From positions 558,001 to 622,000 of the forward strand of contig NZ_BAABAL010000019.1 in assembly GCF_039537405.1 (NCBI RefSeq): DNA of 64,000 bases, given 5' to 3'. This DNA is from Allokutzneria multivorans. Lineage in GTDB: Bacteria > Actinomycetota > Actinomycetes > Mycobacteriales > Pseudonocardiaceae. This document shows positions 1 through 7,674 of this stretch, piece after piece. How positions within the stretch are numbered: the stretch's first letter is position 1; every line of letters begins with the position of its first letter. The notes under the pieces were generated by a model, which saw nothing but the letters and a program-made list of their open reading frames with translations, had not been told where the DNA came from and did no database searches. A program made the translations under genes and the position numbers.

Positions 1-2452
1 CGGTGCCGCTGTTGCTGACGTCGAGGCACTTGCCGAGTGCGCGGACGCTGCCGTCGGAGGCGAAGGTCCACTGCTGCGCGGTGCCCGTGTTGCAGTCCCA
101 AAGCTGGACCTTGGTGCCGTCAGCGGTTGCGCCCTGGTTGACGTCGACGCACTTCGCGGCGAGTCCGGTGATCGCGCCGGTACGCGGTTGCGCGGGACCC
201 ACGTCGAAGGACGGTGGAGCGTCAGCCGCCGCGGCGCCCCAAGCGGTGTTAGGGCTGGCACCAAGGACGTAGTCGAGCGTGCCGCCGTTGCGGACCATGT
301 CCTCGCTGACCCACGGCTTCGTCGAGGTCTGACCGTTGACGCGGAGGCGCTGCACGTACTTGTTGGCGTCACTGGCCTGCGGCGCGGTGATCTTGATAGT
401 GACGCCGTTGCCGCGCGTGATCGTGGTTTCCGGGAACAGCGGGCTTGCCAGGACAAGCTCACTGCGCCCCGGTGCCTCGGGATACAAGCCCAGTGCGGCC
501 CAGACTCCCCAGGACGCCATCTGCCCTAGGTCGTCGTTGCCGACGTAGCCGTCCGGCGCGGGCTTGAAGATGCTTGTAAGCGCACGACGAACGATGTCCT
601 GTGTCTTATAAGGCGCTCCGGCGTACGCGTATGCCCACGGAGTGTTCAGCGTGGGTTCGTTGCCCAAGTACGCGTAGGGCTTCTTCGGCCCCGCGTTGAG
701 CTCGGTGAAGAACGTGTCCAACCGCGACAGCACGGCCGCGTCGCCGCCCATGGCGTCGAAGAGCCCACGGTGGTTGTAGGGCACCATCCACGAGTACTGC
801 GCACCGTTGCCCTCGACGTACTCGTTCTCCTGTGTCGGCGAGAACGCGGGCCACGTGCCGTCGCCGTTGCGGGGCTGAATGGTCCTGATGCCGGAGTTCA
901 GCAGACTGCGCCAGTTCTGCGCTCTACGAAGAAAGAGCTCGTGCGTGGCGTTGTCGCCGACGCGCGCGGCGAACTGCGAGACGGCGAAGTCCGCGCTCGT
1001 GTACTCCAGTGTGGTCGACGCGGTCCCCCACACTCCGCCGGTGCCAGCGGGGATGTAGCTCTGCCCGTCGTACTGGACGTGCCCTGGGCGCTGTCGCGGA
1101 TCACGACTACCGGTGACCATGCGCTGCAACGCGTCCGCTGTGTTGAAGTTCGTGCCGCCGAACGCGTGGATGCTCGCGACGATGATGGACATCGGATCGC
1201 CGTTCATCACGCCGGTGCCACCGTTGGCCACGGTCCACCTGTCGAAGTAGCCGCCCTGCGTCGCCTGGTTCACCGCGGACTGCGCGATGTCCGAAGCCTC
1301 CTTGGGCGCCAGCAACGCGACGAGCTGCACCTGTGATCGGTAGACGTCCCAGCCGGAGAACGTGGCGTACTGCGCGCGGCCCGCCGGGAGCTTGTGAACG
1401 CGCCGGTCAAAGCCGACGTAGCTGCCGTCCACGTCGCTGAACACGTTGGGGTGCAACAACGAGTGATACAGGTTCGTGTAGAGCCTGCTGCGCTGCATGT
1501 CCGTGCCGCCGGTGACCGAGATCCTGCCGAGCAGTTCGTTCCACGTCGCCCTCGTGCCGTCGCGGACCTGCTCGAAGGTGCGCGTGCCCTGCTCCGCGAC
1601 GAGGTTGGCCTTCGCGCCTTCAAGGCTCACGTAAGAGATACCGATGCGCGCGGTCACGTTCGAGGACGCGAAGGACACCAAGGCCTTTGCCGCCGGAGCA
1701 TCCTTTGTGGACTCCGCACGCCTGAGACTGCGGTCGACGGTGTTGTCCTTGCTGACGATCCCCGACTGCGCGAACGGTTGGTCGAACTCCGCGTGGAAGT
1801 ACAGGCGGTACCTGTTGCCCGCGCCGCAGAAACCACCACTGTCGGTGAAGCCGGTCAGCGTGTTCGTTCCGATGGTGATCGCACCGGAAGCGGGGTTGAA
1901 GCCACGCGCCGCGTCGGCGGTCAGCGAGGCGCGTTGGCCCGCCGGGTAGCTGAAGCGCGCGATTCCGGAGCGCTGCGTCACGGCGAGGTCGGCGCGGATG
2001 CCGTTGTCGAAGCGCACGCCGTAGGTGCCCGGCGACGCGCTCTCGTTGGCGTGGGAGAACGTGTGGTGCTCAACGGGCTGATCGCCGAGCACCGGCAGGA
2101 ACGGGACGTTGCCGTGGTCGCTGCACCCCGGACCGGAGATGTGGGTGAGGCTGAACCCGCGGATGCGGTTGTCCTCGTAGTGGTAGCCGCCGTGCTGGTG
2201 CGTCACGGTGTCCGGACTCCACTTGAGCATGCCGAACGGGGCGTCCGCGCCGGGGAACGTGTTGCCCGCGCCGCCACCGTGCCCGAAATCGGGGCCGCCG
2301 GGCTTGGTGCCGACGAAGGTGTTCACGTACTGCGCGGGGTCATTGATCGCTCGCGCCGCTGTTGGCGCGGCTGTGGCCTGGACGCCGCCGACCAGCAGTG
2401 AGCCGACTGCGACGAGAACAAGGGGCAGACGAGCTAATCGGGGGCCGCCCAT
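1..2452 (-). CDS. GH92 alpha-mannosidase with C-terminal ricin-type lectin domain (3' end outside window)
   Basis: Secreted glycoside hydrolase family 92 enzyme; the family comprises calcium-dependent exo-alpha-mannosidases. The ATG at 2452 follows a GAGGAG ribosome binding site (2459-2464) and opens a signal peptide ending near Ala-Thr-Ala-Ala. The GH92 domain starts near residue 40 with DPAQYVNTFVGT and GGAGNTFPGA, continues through GPGCSDHG, GWDVYRSQ and GGTGVMNGDP, and ends with the paired motifs YLGNEP and GNDDLGQM; the Glu of GNEP is the likely general acid. The last roughly 70 visible residues (CVDVNQGATADGTKVQLWDC, then QQWTF) are a ricin B-type carbohydrate-binding repeat, cut by the window edge. 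About 817 codons are visible. It probably trims mannosylated glycans outside the cell. A 36-bp palindrome lies directly upstream of the ribosome binding site. Confidence 0.93.
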   Translation of the reverse strand, partial: MGGPRLARLPLVLVAVGSLLVGGVQATAAPTAARAINDPAQYVNTFVGTKPGGPDFGHGGGAGNTFPGADAPFGMLKWSPDTVTHQHGGYHYEDNRIRGFSLTHISGPGCSDHGNVPFLPVLGDQPVEHHTFSHANESASPGTYGVRFDNGIRADLAVTQRSGIARFSYPAGQRASLTADAARGFNPASGAITIGTNTLTGFTDSGGFCGAGNRYRLYFHAEFDQPFAQSGIVSKDNTVDRSLRRAESTKDAPAAKALVSFASSNVTARIGISYVSLEGAKANLVAEQGTRTFEQVRDGTRATWNELLGRISVTGGTDMQRSRLYTNLYHSLLHPNVFSDVDGSYVGFDRRVHKLPAGRAQYATFSGWDVYRSQVQLVALLAPKEASDIAQSAVNQATQGGYFDRWTVANGGTGVMNGDPMSIIVASIHAFGGTNFNTADALQRMVTGSRDPRQRPGHVQYDGQSYIPAGTGGVWGTASTTLEYTSADFAVSQFAARVGDNATHELFLRRAQNWRSLLNSGIRTIQPRNGDGTWPAFSPTQENEYVEGNGAQYSWMVPYNHRGLFDAMGGDAAVLSRLDTFFTELNAGPKKPYAYLGNEPTLNTPWAYAYAGAPYKTQDIVRRALTSIFKPAPDGYVGNDDLGQMASWGVWAALGLYPEAPGRSELVLASPLFPETTITRGNGVTIKITAPQASDANKYVQRLRVNGQTSTKPWVSEDMVRNGGTLDYVLGASPNTAWGAAAADAPPSFDVGPAQPRTGAITGLAAKCVDVNQGATADGTKVQLWDCNTGTAQQWTFASDGSVRALGKCLDVSNSGT

Positions 2453-2464
2453 GTCGTACTCCTC

Positions 2465-2500
2465 GATGCAGGGGCTGACAACGTTGTCAGCCCCTGCATC
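2465..2500. promoter_or_regulatory. Perfect 36-bp palindrome upstream of the GH92 gene
   Basis: Every base of 2465-2482 pairs with 2483-2500. The centre is TGACAACGTTGTCA, with the central CG step typical of LacI-family sugar-repressor operators. The palindrome abuts the GAGGAG ribosome binding site at 2459-2464, so it could act as an operator, as an mRNA hairpin in the leader, or both. The arms are much longer than an ordinary LacI operator. Confidence 0.85.
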
Positions 2501-2544
2501 CTCCCAAGGACTCCGCGCCGCTTTCTAGGCCAGAACCGGTGAAC

Positions 2545-3453
2545 TCAGTAGGCGCCACGGATGACGTTGTCGGGCTCCTTGCCCGCGGCGAACTGCGCGA
2601 TCTGTCGCGCCGCGATGCCCCACGCCCGCTTCTCGCGCACTGTCACACTGCCCGCGACGTGCGGGGTCAGCACGAGGTTCTTCGCCGTCCACAGTGGATG
2701 GCCGGACGGCAGCGGTTCCGGGTCGGTGACGTCCAGCGCCGCGCGCAGGCGGCCGGAGTTCAGCTCCGCGACAAGGGCTTCGGTGTGCACCACGGGGCCG
2801 CGCGCGGCGTTGACCAGGATCGCGCCGTCGCGCATGCGGGACAGGAACTCCGCGTCGACCATGTGCCTCGTCGCGTCGGTCATCGGCACGACCATGATCA
2901 CCGCATCGTGCTCGCCGAGCAGGTCGGGTAGTTCATCGACGCCGTGCACGCCCTCGCGCGCCTTGGTGCCAACGAGCGTGGTGGTCGCGTCGAAGGCGTC
3001 GAAGCGGCGACGCAGCTGCTCGCCGAGGTCACCGGCGCCGACGACGAGCATTCGCTTGTCCTGCATGGTGTCCGTGACGTGGAAGTCCCACTCGCCCGCG
3101 CGCCGCGCCGCATCGAAGGTCGGCAGATCGCGGTAGATCGACAGCAGCGCGGCGAAGACCCACTCCGCGGTGCTGCCGCCGTGCGCGCCACGGCAGTTCG
3201 ACAGCAGCACGTTCTCGGGCAGGCGCCCCAGCCACGCCTCGGCGCCCGCGGTCAGCAGCTGCACGAGCCCGAGCTTGGGCATCTGCTCCATGGCGGCGAC
3301 GAGCCTGCCGACGGAGAGGAACGGTGGGACGAGGACGTCCGCCTCGGCCAGCTGGCCGGGATCGGAGAGGTCCAGCACCACGGCGCGCACTCCGTCCACA
3401 GTGGACAGAGCGGCGAGTCCGTGGTCATCGGGAACGAGCACGGTCAGCGTCAC
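2545..3453 (-). CDS. D-2-hydroxyacid dehydrogenase (NAD-dependent)
   Basis: Cytoplasmic oxidoreductase of the D-isomer-specific 2-hydroxyacid dehydrogenase family, interconverting 2-keto and D-2-hydroxy acids; the substrate cannot be read from sequence. The 302-residue product has a short N-terminal substrate-binding part, the Rossmann motif VVGAGDLGEQ near residue 145, the family motif NAARGPVVHTEAL and the C-terminal TPHVAG carrying the catalytic His. GTG at 3453 is chosen because residues upstream of it do not resemble the family. It is divergent from the hydrolase at 3517 with only 63 bp between. Two copies of the iterated 13-bp palindrome or its core fall in the gene, at 2688 and 3394. 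Confidence 0.88.
   Translation of the reverse strand: MTLTVLVPDDHGLAALSTVDGVRAVVLDLSDPGQLAEADVLVPPFLSVGRLVAAMEQMPKLGLVQLLTAGAEAWLGRLPENVLLSNCRGAHGGSTAEWVFAALLSIYRDLPTFDAARRAGEWDFHVTDTMQDKRMLVVGAGDLGEQLRRRFDAFDATTTLVGTKAREGVHGVDELPDLLGEHDAVIMVVPMTDATRHMVDAEFLSRMRDGAILVNAARGPVVHTEALVAELNSGRLRAALDVTDPEPLPSGHPLWTAKNLVLTPHVAGSVTVREKRAWGIAARQIAQFAAGKEPDNVIRGAY
2688..2698. repeat. Iterated palindrome, core TCCACAGTGGA
   Basis: Eleven-base core copy inside the 2-hydroxyacid dehydrogenase gene, encoding Pro-Leu-Trp on the minus strand. The outer pair is broken (A-T in place of A-C). Confidence 0.8.
3394..3406. repeat. Iterated palindrome GTCCACAGTGGAC
   Basis: Full 13-base copy near the 5' end of the dehydrogenase gene, read as Ser-Thr-Val-Asp. 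Confidence 0.85.
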
Positions 3454-3516
3454 GGGGCGCACGTTACCCGCACCGGTGCCTGCGTCCCGCCGAGAAGTGC
3501 GGCACACTTCGTCTCG

Positions 3517-4419
3517 ATGGAAGAGCGGTGGGTGTCCGGCACGGACGGCACGAAGATCAGGGCGTGGAGCTCGGGACGCGCGAGCCCGCCGGTGCTGCTG
3601 TGCGCGGGACTGGGCACTCCCGTCGAGGCGTGGCCGTCGCTCACCGGGCCGGACGCGTCGGTGCGGGTGCACGGTTGGCACTATCGCGGCACCTTCGACT
3701 CAGAGCGCCCTGCCGACGAGGAGCGCATCCAGCTCGCCGACCACGTCGGTGACGCGCTGGCCGTCCTCGACGACGCGGGAGTCCGGCGCTGCGTCGTCGT
3801 CGGCTGGTCCCTCGGTGTCACCGTGGCGACCGAACTGGCGCGTCTGCACCCGGAGCGCGTTGCCGGGGTGATGCTGATCGGCGGAGCGCCCGGCGCGTTC
3901 TTCGACGACGTGCTCGGAGTGCTCGGTCTGCCGAAGCCGTTGAGCCGCGTGCTCGCGCGCGGTGGGACGCAGGCGCTGCGCTGGGCAGGACCGCTGCTCG
4001 ATGCCGTGGCGCACCGGCTCCCCGCGCACCTGCTGCCGGGCAACGAAGCGTTCCGCGTGTCGGCGCAGCGGTTCCTCCAGCACGACTGGCGGTGGTACTG
4101 GACGCTCGCGCTCGCGCTGGGCGACACCGGCAGGCAGGACCTGCGCGCGCTGTCGTGCCCGGTCACTGTGCTCGCGGGACGCTACGACCTGCTGGCCGAC
4201 CCGCGCGGGAGCTGGTCCGCGACCGGGCCGTTGCCCCAGGCACGGCTTCGCGAACTGCCGTGCAGTCACTTCGTGCCCTTGGAGGCGCCGAAGGTGCTCG
4301 CCGACGAGCTCGACCTGCTGGTGGAGCGCGCCGAGGCAGTGCGTGACGCACTTGATTACGCCGATCCTCGCCCACTCACCCCGCGTTCACCGGAGTCCGC
4401 CTACCCTGGACGACCGTGA
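3517..4419 (+). CDS. Alpha/beta-fold hydrolase
   Basis: A 300-residue cytoplasmic alpha/beta hydrolase of unknown substrate. The nucleophile elbow is GWSLG with Ser98; GRYDLLAD supplies the likely acid and SHFVPLEAP the likely catalytic His. The oxyanion region is LLCAGLGTP near residue 28. No signal peptide is visible. ATG at 3517 is the first start after which family-like sequence begins. The stop codon overlaps the GTG of the downstream lipoprotein gene by four bases (GTGA), so the two are probably translationally coupled. Esterase, lactonase or haloalkane-type activities are all possible. Confidence 0.85.
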   Translation: MEERWVSGTDGTKIRAWSSGRASPPVLLCAGLGTPVEAWPSLTGPDASVRVHGWHYRGTFDSERPADEERIQLADHVGDALAVLDDAGVRRCVVVGWSLGVTVATELARLHPERVAGVMLIGGAPGAFFDDVLGVLGLPKPLSRVLARGGTQALRWAGPLLDAVAHRLPAHLLPGNEAFRVSAQRFLQHDWRWYWTLALALGDTGRQDLRALSCPVTVLAGRYDLLADPRGSWSATGPLPQARLRELPCSHFVPLEAPKVLADELDLLVERAEAVRDALDYADPRPLTPRSPESAYPGRP

Positions 4420-5591
4420 CCACCCTGCGCAGCCGGAACTTTCGTACAGCACTGCTGGCCGCCTTCTCGGCGTTCGGCCTGCTGGCGTCGGGCTGCGCGA
4501 GCTTTCCCGAGCAGCCGAGCACGCAGTGGACCCCGCGACCGCACCTCGAACCGCAGGCCGGGCCGAACCCGCAGATGCCCGGTGGCGGTGGGCAGCAGCA
4601 GAAGCCACCGCGCCAGGGTCCCGGTGGACCGCCGAAGCCGCCGGAGGGCTGCAAGGACTACAGCTCCTCGGTGATGGCGACCTGCCTCGACCAGGTCTCC
4701 GCCGTGGCCGTGCTGCCGGACGGCAAGACCGCCTACGTCGCCGAGCGGACCACCGGCCGCGTGCTGCGCACCGTGGAGGGCACGCAGGACACCGTGCTCG
4801 TCGCCCAGATCGACGTGGACACCGCCGGTGACGGTGGGCTGACCGGGCTCGCGCTGTCCCCGTCCTTCCGCGAGGACAACCTGATCTACGCCTACATCAC
4901 GACCAGCAGCGACAACCGCGTGGTGCGCATCGCGCCGAAGGACTCGGCCAAGCCCGTGCTGACCGGGATTCCGCGCGGGTCCAGCAACAACGCGGGCGCG
5001 CTGACCCGCGACCGCAACGGCGCGCTGCTCGTGGCGACCGGCAACGCGGGCAACGCGGCGGCCTCCAACGACCCGAAGTCCCTCGCGGGCAAGCTCCTGC
5101 GCATCGACGCGGCGGGCAAGCCCGCCAAGGGCAACCCCACCGCCGACACGGCTGTCGTGGCGTCGGGGCTGTACTCCCCCGGCGGCATCTGCACCTCGAT
5201 GACCGGCCAGCTGACGTGGGTCACCGACAGGCAGCCCGACCGCGACGTCGCCTACAAGTTCTCCCTCGGCAAGCCGCTCGGTTCCCCCGCGTGGAGCTGG
5301 CCGGACAAGCCCGGCGTCGCGGGCTGCGCGGCCTACCCCGACCTGCTGTCGGTGAACCTGGAGAAGGGCGAGGCCATGTTCGACCTCACCCTCGGGCCGA
5401 CCGGCGCGTTCACCGGCCAGCCCGTCACCAGGGAGAAGGGTACCTACGGCAGGCTGCGCGGCGGCGATCTCACCCCGGACGGCGCGGCGCTGTGGGTCGG
5501 CACCACGAACAAGAACGGCGGCAAGACGGTCTCCAGCGACGACCGCGCGGTGATCATCATCCGGCAGAGCGGCGGCAACGGCGTCGACTAG
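4416..5591 (+). CDS. lppZ: LppZ-like lipoprotein, PQQ-dependent sugar dehydrogenase fold
   Basis: Membrane-anchored extracellular lipoprotein of 391 residues with a glucose/sorbosone dehydrogenase-type beta-propeller. The signal peptide ends in the lipobox LLASGC, so Cys27 should be lipidated. A Pro/Gln/Gly-rich linker (about residues 45-75) is followed by the propeller from about residue 85, with DGGLTGLALSPSF, DRNGALLVATGNAGN and GRLRGGDLTPDG matching the family. M. tuberculosis LppZ (Rv3006) has the same architecture and also sits near gatB, which supports orthology. Whether it binds PQQ is not established here. GTG at 4416 overlaps the preceding stop. It is followed by an intergenic repeat of the GTCTTCAAG family. 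Confidence 0.85.
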   Translation: MTTLRSRNFRTALLAAFSAFGLLASGCASFPEQPSTQWTPRPHLEPQAGPNPQMPGGGGQQQKPPRQGPGGPPKPPEGCKDYSSSVMATCLDQVSAVAVLPDGKTAYVAERTTGRVLRTVEGTQDTVLVAQIDVDTAGDGGLTGLALSPSFREDNLIYAYITTSSDNRVVRIAPKDSAKPVLTGIPRGSSNNAGALTRDRNGALLVATGNAGNAAASNDPKSLAGKLLRIDAAGKPAKGNPTADTAVVASGLYSPGGICTSMTGQLTWVTDRQPDRDVAYKFSLGKPLGSPAWSWPDKPGVAGCAAYPDLLSVNLEKGEAMFDLTLGPTGAFTGQPVTREKGTYGRLRGGDLTPDGAALWVGTTNKNGGKTVSSDDRAVIIIRQSGGNGVD

Positions 5592-5647
5592 CTCCTGCAA
5601 GCGGTTGCGCTGTGCATCCCGGTCACGGTGTCGCCGGGGGTTGGGGT

Positions 5648-5731
5648 GTCTTCAAGACCAGCAAACCCCCCTGTTGATCATCGTTAACCGCCCCCAACCC
5701 CGCGGTTTTTTGGGGAGCTGTCGTTGAAGAC
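5648..5731. repeat. Intergenic GTCTTCAAG-family repeat, two opposed copies
   Basis: A plus-strand truncated copy begins GTCTTCAAGACC at 5648-5659 and runs into AGCAAACCCCC. A fuller minus-strand copy begins GTCTTCAACGACAGC at 5731 and runs down to about 5683, ending GGCGGTTAAC. The second contains a hairpin built from opposed runs of AACCCC and GGTT. It lies between the convergent lppZ-like and YdcF-like genes, so it may also end transcription. Confidence 0.7.
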
Positions 5732-5748
5732 GGCTGGGGTGCGGGCGG

Positions 5749-6747
5749 TCAGAAGCGGAGTGCCAGGAGGCCGAAGAAGGAGCAGAGCGCGCACAGGGCG
5801 GCGTTCTTGAGCTTGTGGTCGACCAGGATCGCGACGAACTCGCGCAGGAAGGCGCTGGGCCAGAAGTACTTCGCGGTCGGCGCTCCGACGACGTGCCCGA
5901 CCACCCCTGCCCGCCGGGCGAAGGCCGCCGCGCGGAGCACGTGGTAGCTGCTGGTGATCACCACGCAGCGGTGGCCGGGCAAGCGCTCCGCCATGATCTC
6001 CTCGCTGAACACGAGGTTCTGCAACGTGGTCCGCGACTTCTCCTCCAGCACGACGCGCTCCGGCGGCACACCGCCCGCGATCAGGTAGTCGGCCATCGCG
6101 CGTGCCTCGGACACGTCCGCGTCGGGACCGAAACCGCCGGAGACGATGATCGTGGCGTCGGGCAGAGCCGAAGCCGCCTCACGTGCCTTGTCGAGCCGCC
6201 CAGCGAGCTGAGCGGGCACCGAATCGCCCTCCAACCCCGCGCCCAGGACCACGATGAAGTCGGCGTGACCGCGATGGCCGATGCGCACGTACAGCAGCGA
6301 GTACAGCAGGAAGCAGCCGAAGACGAAGGCGATGTAGCCGAGCCCGCCCACGGTCGCTCCGACGACGCTGCGGAACAACGGGTTCTTCACGGTCAGCGCG
6401 AAGGCGGCCGCCACGGTGACGAGGAGAATCCCGATGCCCAGCAACAGGGAGAGCAGGTTCGCCAGCCGCCACCCCTCGCGCCACAGCATGACCACGCCGT
6501 TGAGCATCAGCAGGACCGAGAGCCCGAGGATCAGCAGCGGGCTGACCAGCAGGACGGGGATCACCAGGGCGCGCGCCGTCTCCGGGGAGGAGATCGCCGC
6601 CGACGCCGCGAGGAAGCCCAGCGAGATCACCAGGTAGACGCCGTTGCGCAGCCGCCTGCGATCGACGGCCAGGCCCACCAGGAACGCGAGGAACCACAGC
6701 GCCGACAGGACGTAGCTGGCCGTCGCGATCCCGCCGTACTTGCCCAT
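5749..6747 (-). CDS. YdcF-like (DUF218) membrane protein
   Basis: A 332-residue inner-membrane protein. About six hydrophobic segments fill residues 5-165; the DUF218 domain follows from about residue 170 with VVLGAGLEGDSVP, IIVSGGFGPDADVSEA, PPERVVLEEKSRTTLQN and VITSSYHVLRA. Related proteins (SanA, YdcF) are linked to envelope integrity and vancomycin exclusion, but their reaction is poorly known. ATG at 6747 starts a good first membrane segment. The next gene upstream, also membrane-encoded, ends 19 bp away, so both may be one transcription unit. Confidence 0.85.
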   Translation of the reverse strand: MGKYGGIATASYVLSALWFLAFLVGLAVDRRRLRNGVYLVISLGFLAASAAISSPETARALVIPVLLVSPLLILGLSVLLMLNGVVMLWREGWRLANLLSLLLGIGILLVTVAAAFALTVKNPLFRSVVGATVGGLGYIAFVFGCFLLYSLLYVRIGHRGHADFIVVLGAGLEGDSVPAQLAGRLDKAREAASALPDATIIVSGGFGPDADVSEARAMADYLIAGGVPPERVVLEEKSRTTLQNLVFSEEIMAERLPGHRCVVITSSYHVLRAAAFARRAGVVGHVVGAPTAKYFWPSAFLREFVAILVDHKLKNAALCALCSFFGLLALRF

Positions 6748-6766
6748 GCCCGGACGGTAGTTGATC

Positions 6767-7582
6767 TCAGGAGGTGGTCGCGCTCTCCGATCGGGTCCGC
6801 TCCACCATCAGGAACAGCAGCACGAGGCCGAGCACCGTGCCGCCGAGCACCTTCGCCAGCTCGGTGAAGCCCTCCAGCACGGACATCCCCGCGCTGAGCG
6901 GAGTGCCGCCGAGCAACACGACCATGCTCCACAGGCCCAGCCCGAACATGGCGCCGCTGCCCAGCCACGCCACCGAGAGCGGTCCCCAGCCGGTGCGGCC
7001 GCGCGCGAGCACCTGCACGCCGATCGCTCCGGCCAGCGCGAAAACGTTGAGATCAACAACAGCGACCGCGACCGCGAGCACCGACCCCAGGTTCGCCAGC
7101 ACGATCTGAAGGTCCCGCGTGGGCGTCGGAGGGTGTTGTCCCGCAACGAAGAGCGGCGCCCACCGAGCACGCGCGTAGAACACGAAAGCGACCGCGAGCA
7201 GCACGCCCTGGAGGCTGAAGCCGGAGTAGACGACGCCGTACACCCACGGCTGCACAGGCCCAGAAGAGCCAGCGCCACCCAATGCGGACAACGGCGCCAT
7301 CACCGCGATGGGGACCAGCAGCCCGGTGGCGACCCACATCGGGAAGACCACCGCCCACGCGGGCAGCCGCATCCCCCACGAGTGGGTCAGCACGAGCGCG
7401 ACGACGATCGCGACGGCGTCCATCGCGGCGGTGACGGCGTTGAGCGCGAGCATGCTCGGCTCGCGCAGCACGGAGGGGTCGGAGAAGCCGATCCCGCTGC
7501 CGGTCAGCCACAGCAGCTTCAGCGTGAGGTACGGGACCGCGCACAGCACGGCCGCGTAGCCGATGACGAACCTCGTCTTCAT
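6767..7582 (-). CDS. Hypothetical multi-pass membrane protein
   Basis: I do not recognise a family. The 271-residue product has about seven or eight hydrophobic segments spread along its length, including LLVPIAVMAPLSAL and LGGTVLGLVLLFLMVE near the C-terminus, with no soluble domain. ATG at 7582 is preceded by GGAG with a short spacer; an in-frame ATG at 7594 is the main alternative and would add four residues. It sits between the gatB terminator and the YdcF-like gene. Thr/Ser at the extreme C-terminus (ERTRSESATTS) is probably cytoplasmic. Confidence 0.65.
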   Translation of the reverse strand: MKTRFVIGYAAVLCAVPYLTLKLLWLTGSGIGFSDPSVLREPSMLALNAVTAAMDAVAIVVALVLTHSWGMRLPAWAVVFPMWVATGLLVPIAVMAPLSALGGAGSSGPVQPWVYGVVYSGFSLQGVLLAVAFVFYARARWAPLFVAGQHPPTPTRDLQIVLANLGSVLAVAVAVVDLNVFALAGAIGVQVLARGRTGWGPLSVAWLGSGAMFGLGLWSMVVLLGGTPLSAGMSVLEGFTELAKVLGGTVLGLVLLFLMVERTRSESATTS

Positions 7583-7630
7583 GCGCTCCAGCATCGGAGC
7601 ACGGGCGCGCCAAGAGATCCCGCACAAGAG

Positions 7631-7666
7631 CGGGCCGCCTCCCCCTCAAGAGGGAGAAGCGGCCCG
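7631..7666 (-). terminator. Stem-loop terminator of the gatCAB operon
   Basis: CGGGCCGC at 7631-7638 pairs with GCGGCCCG at 7659-7666, and the interior is also complementary (CTCCC against GGGAG). It begins 9 bp beyond the gatB stop. No T-tract follows, as is usual in such high-GC genomes. Confidence 0.75.
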
Positions 7667-7674
7667 AACTCACA

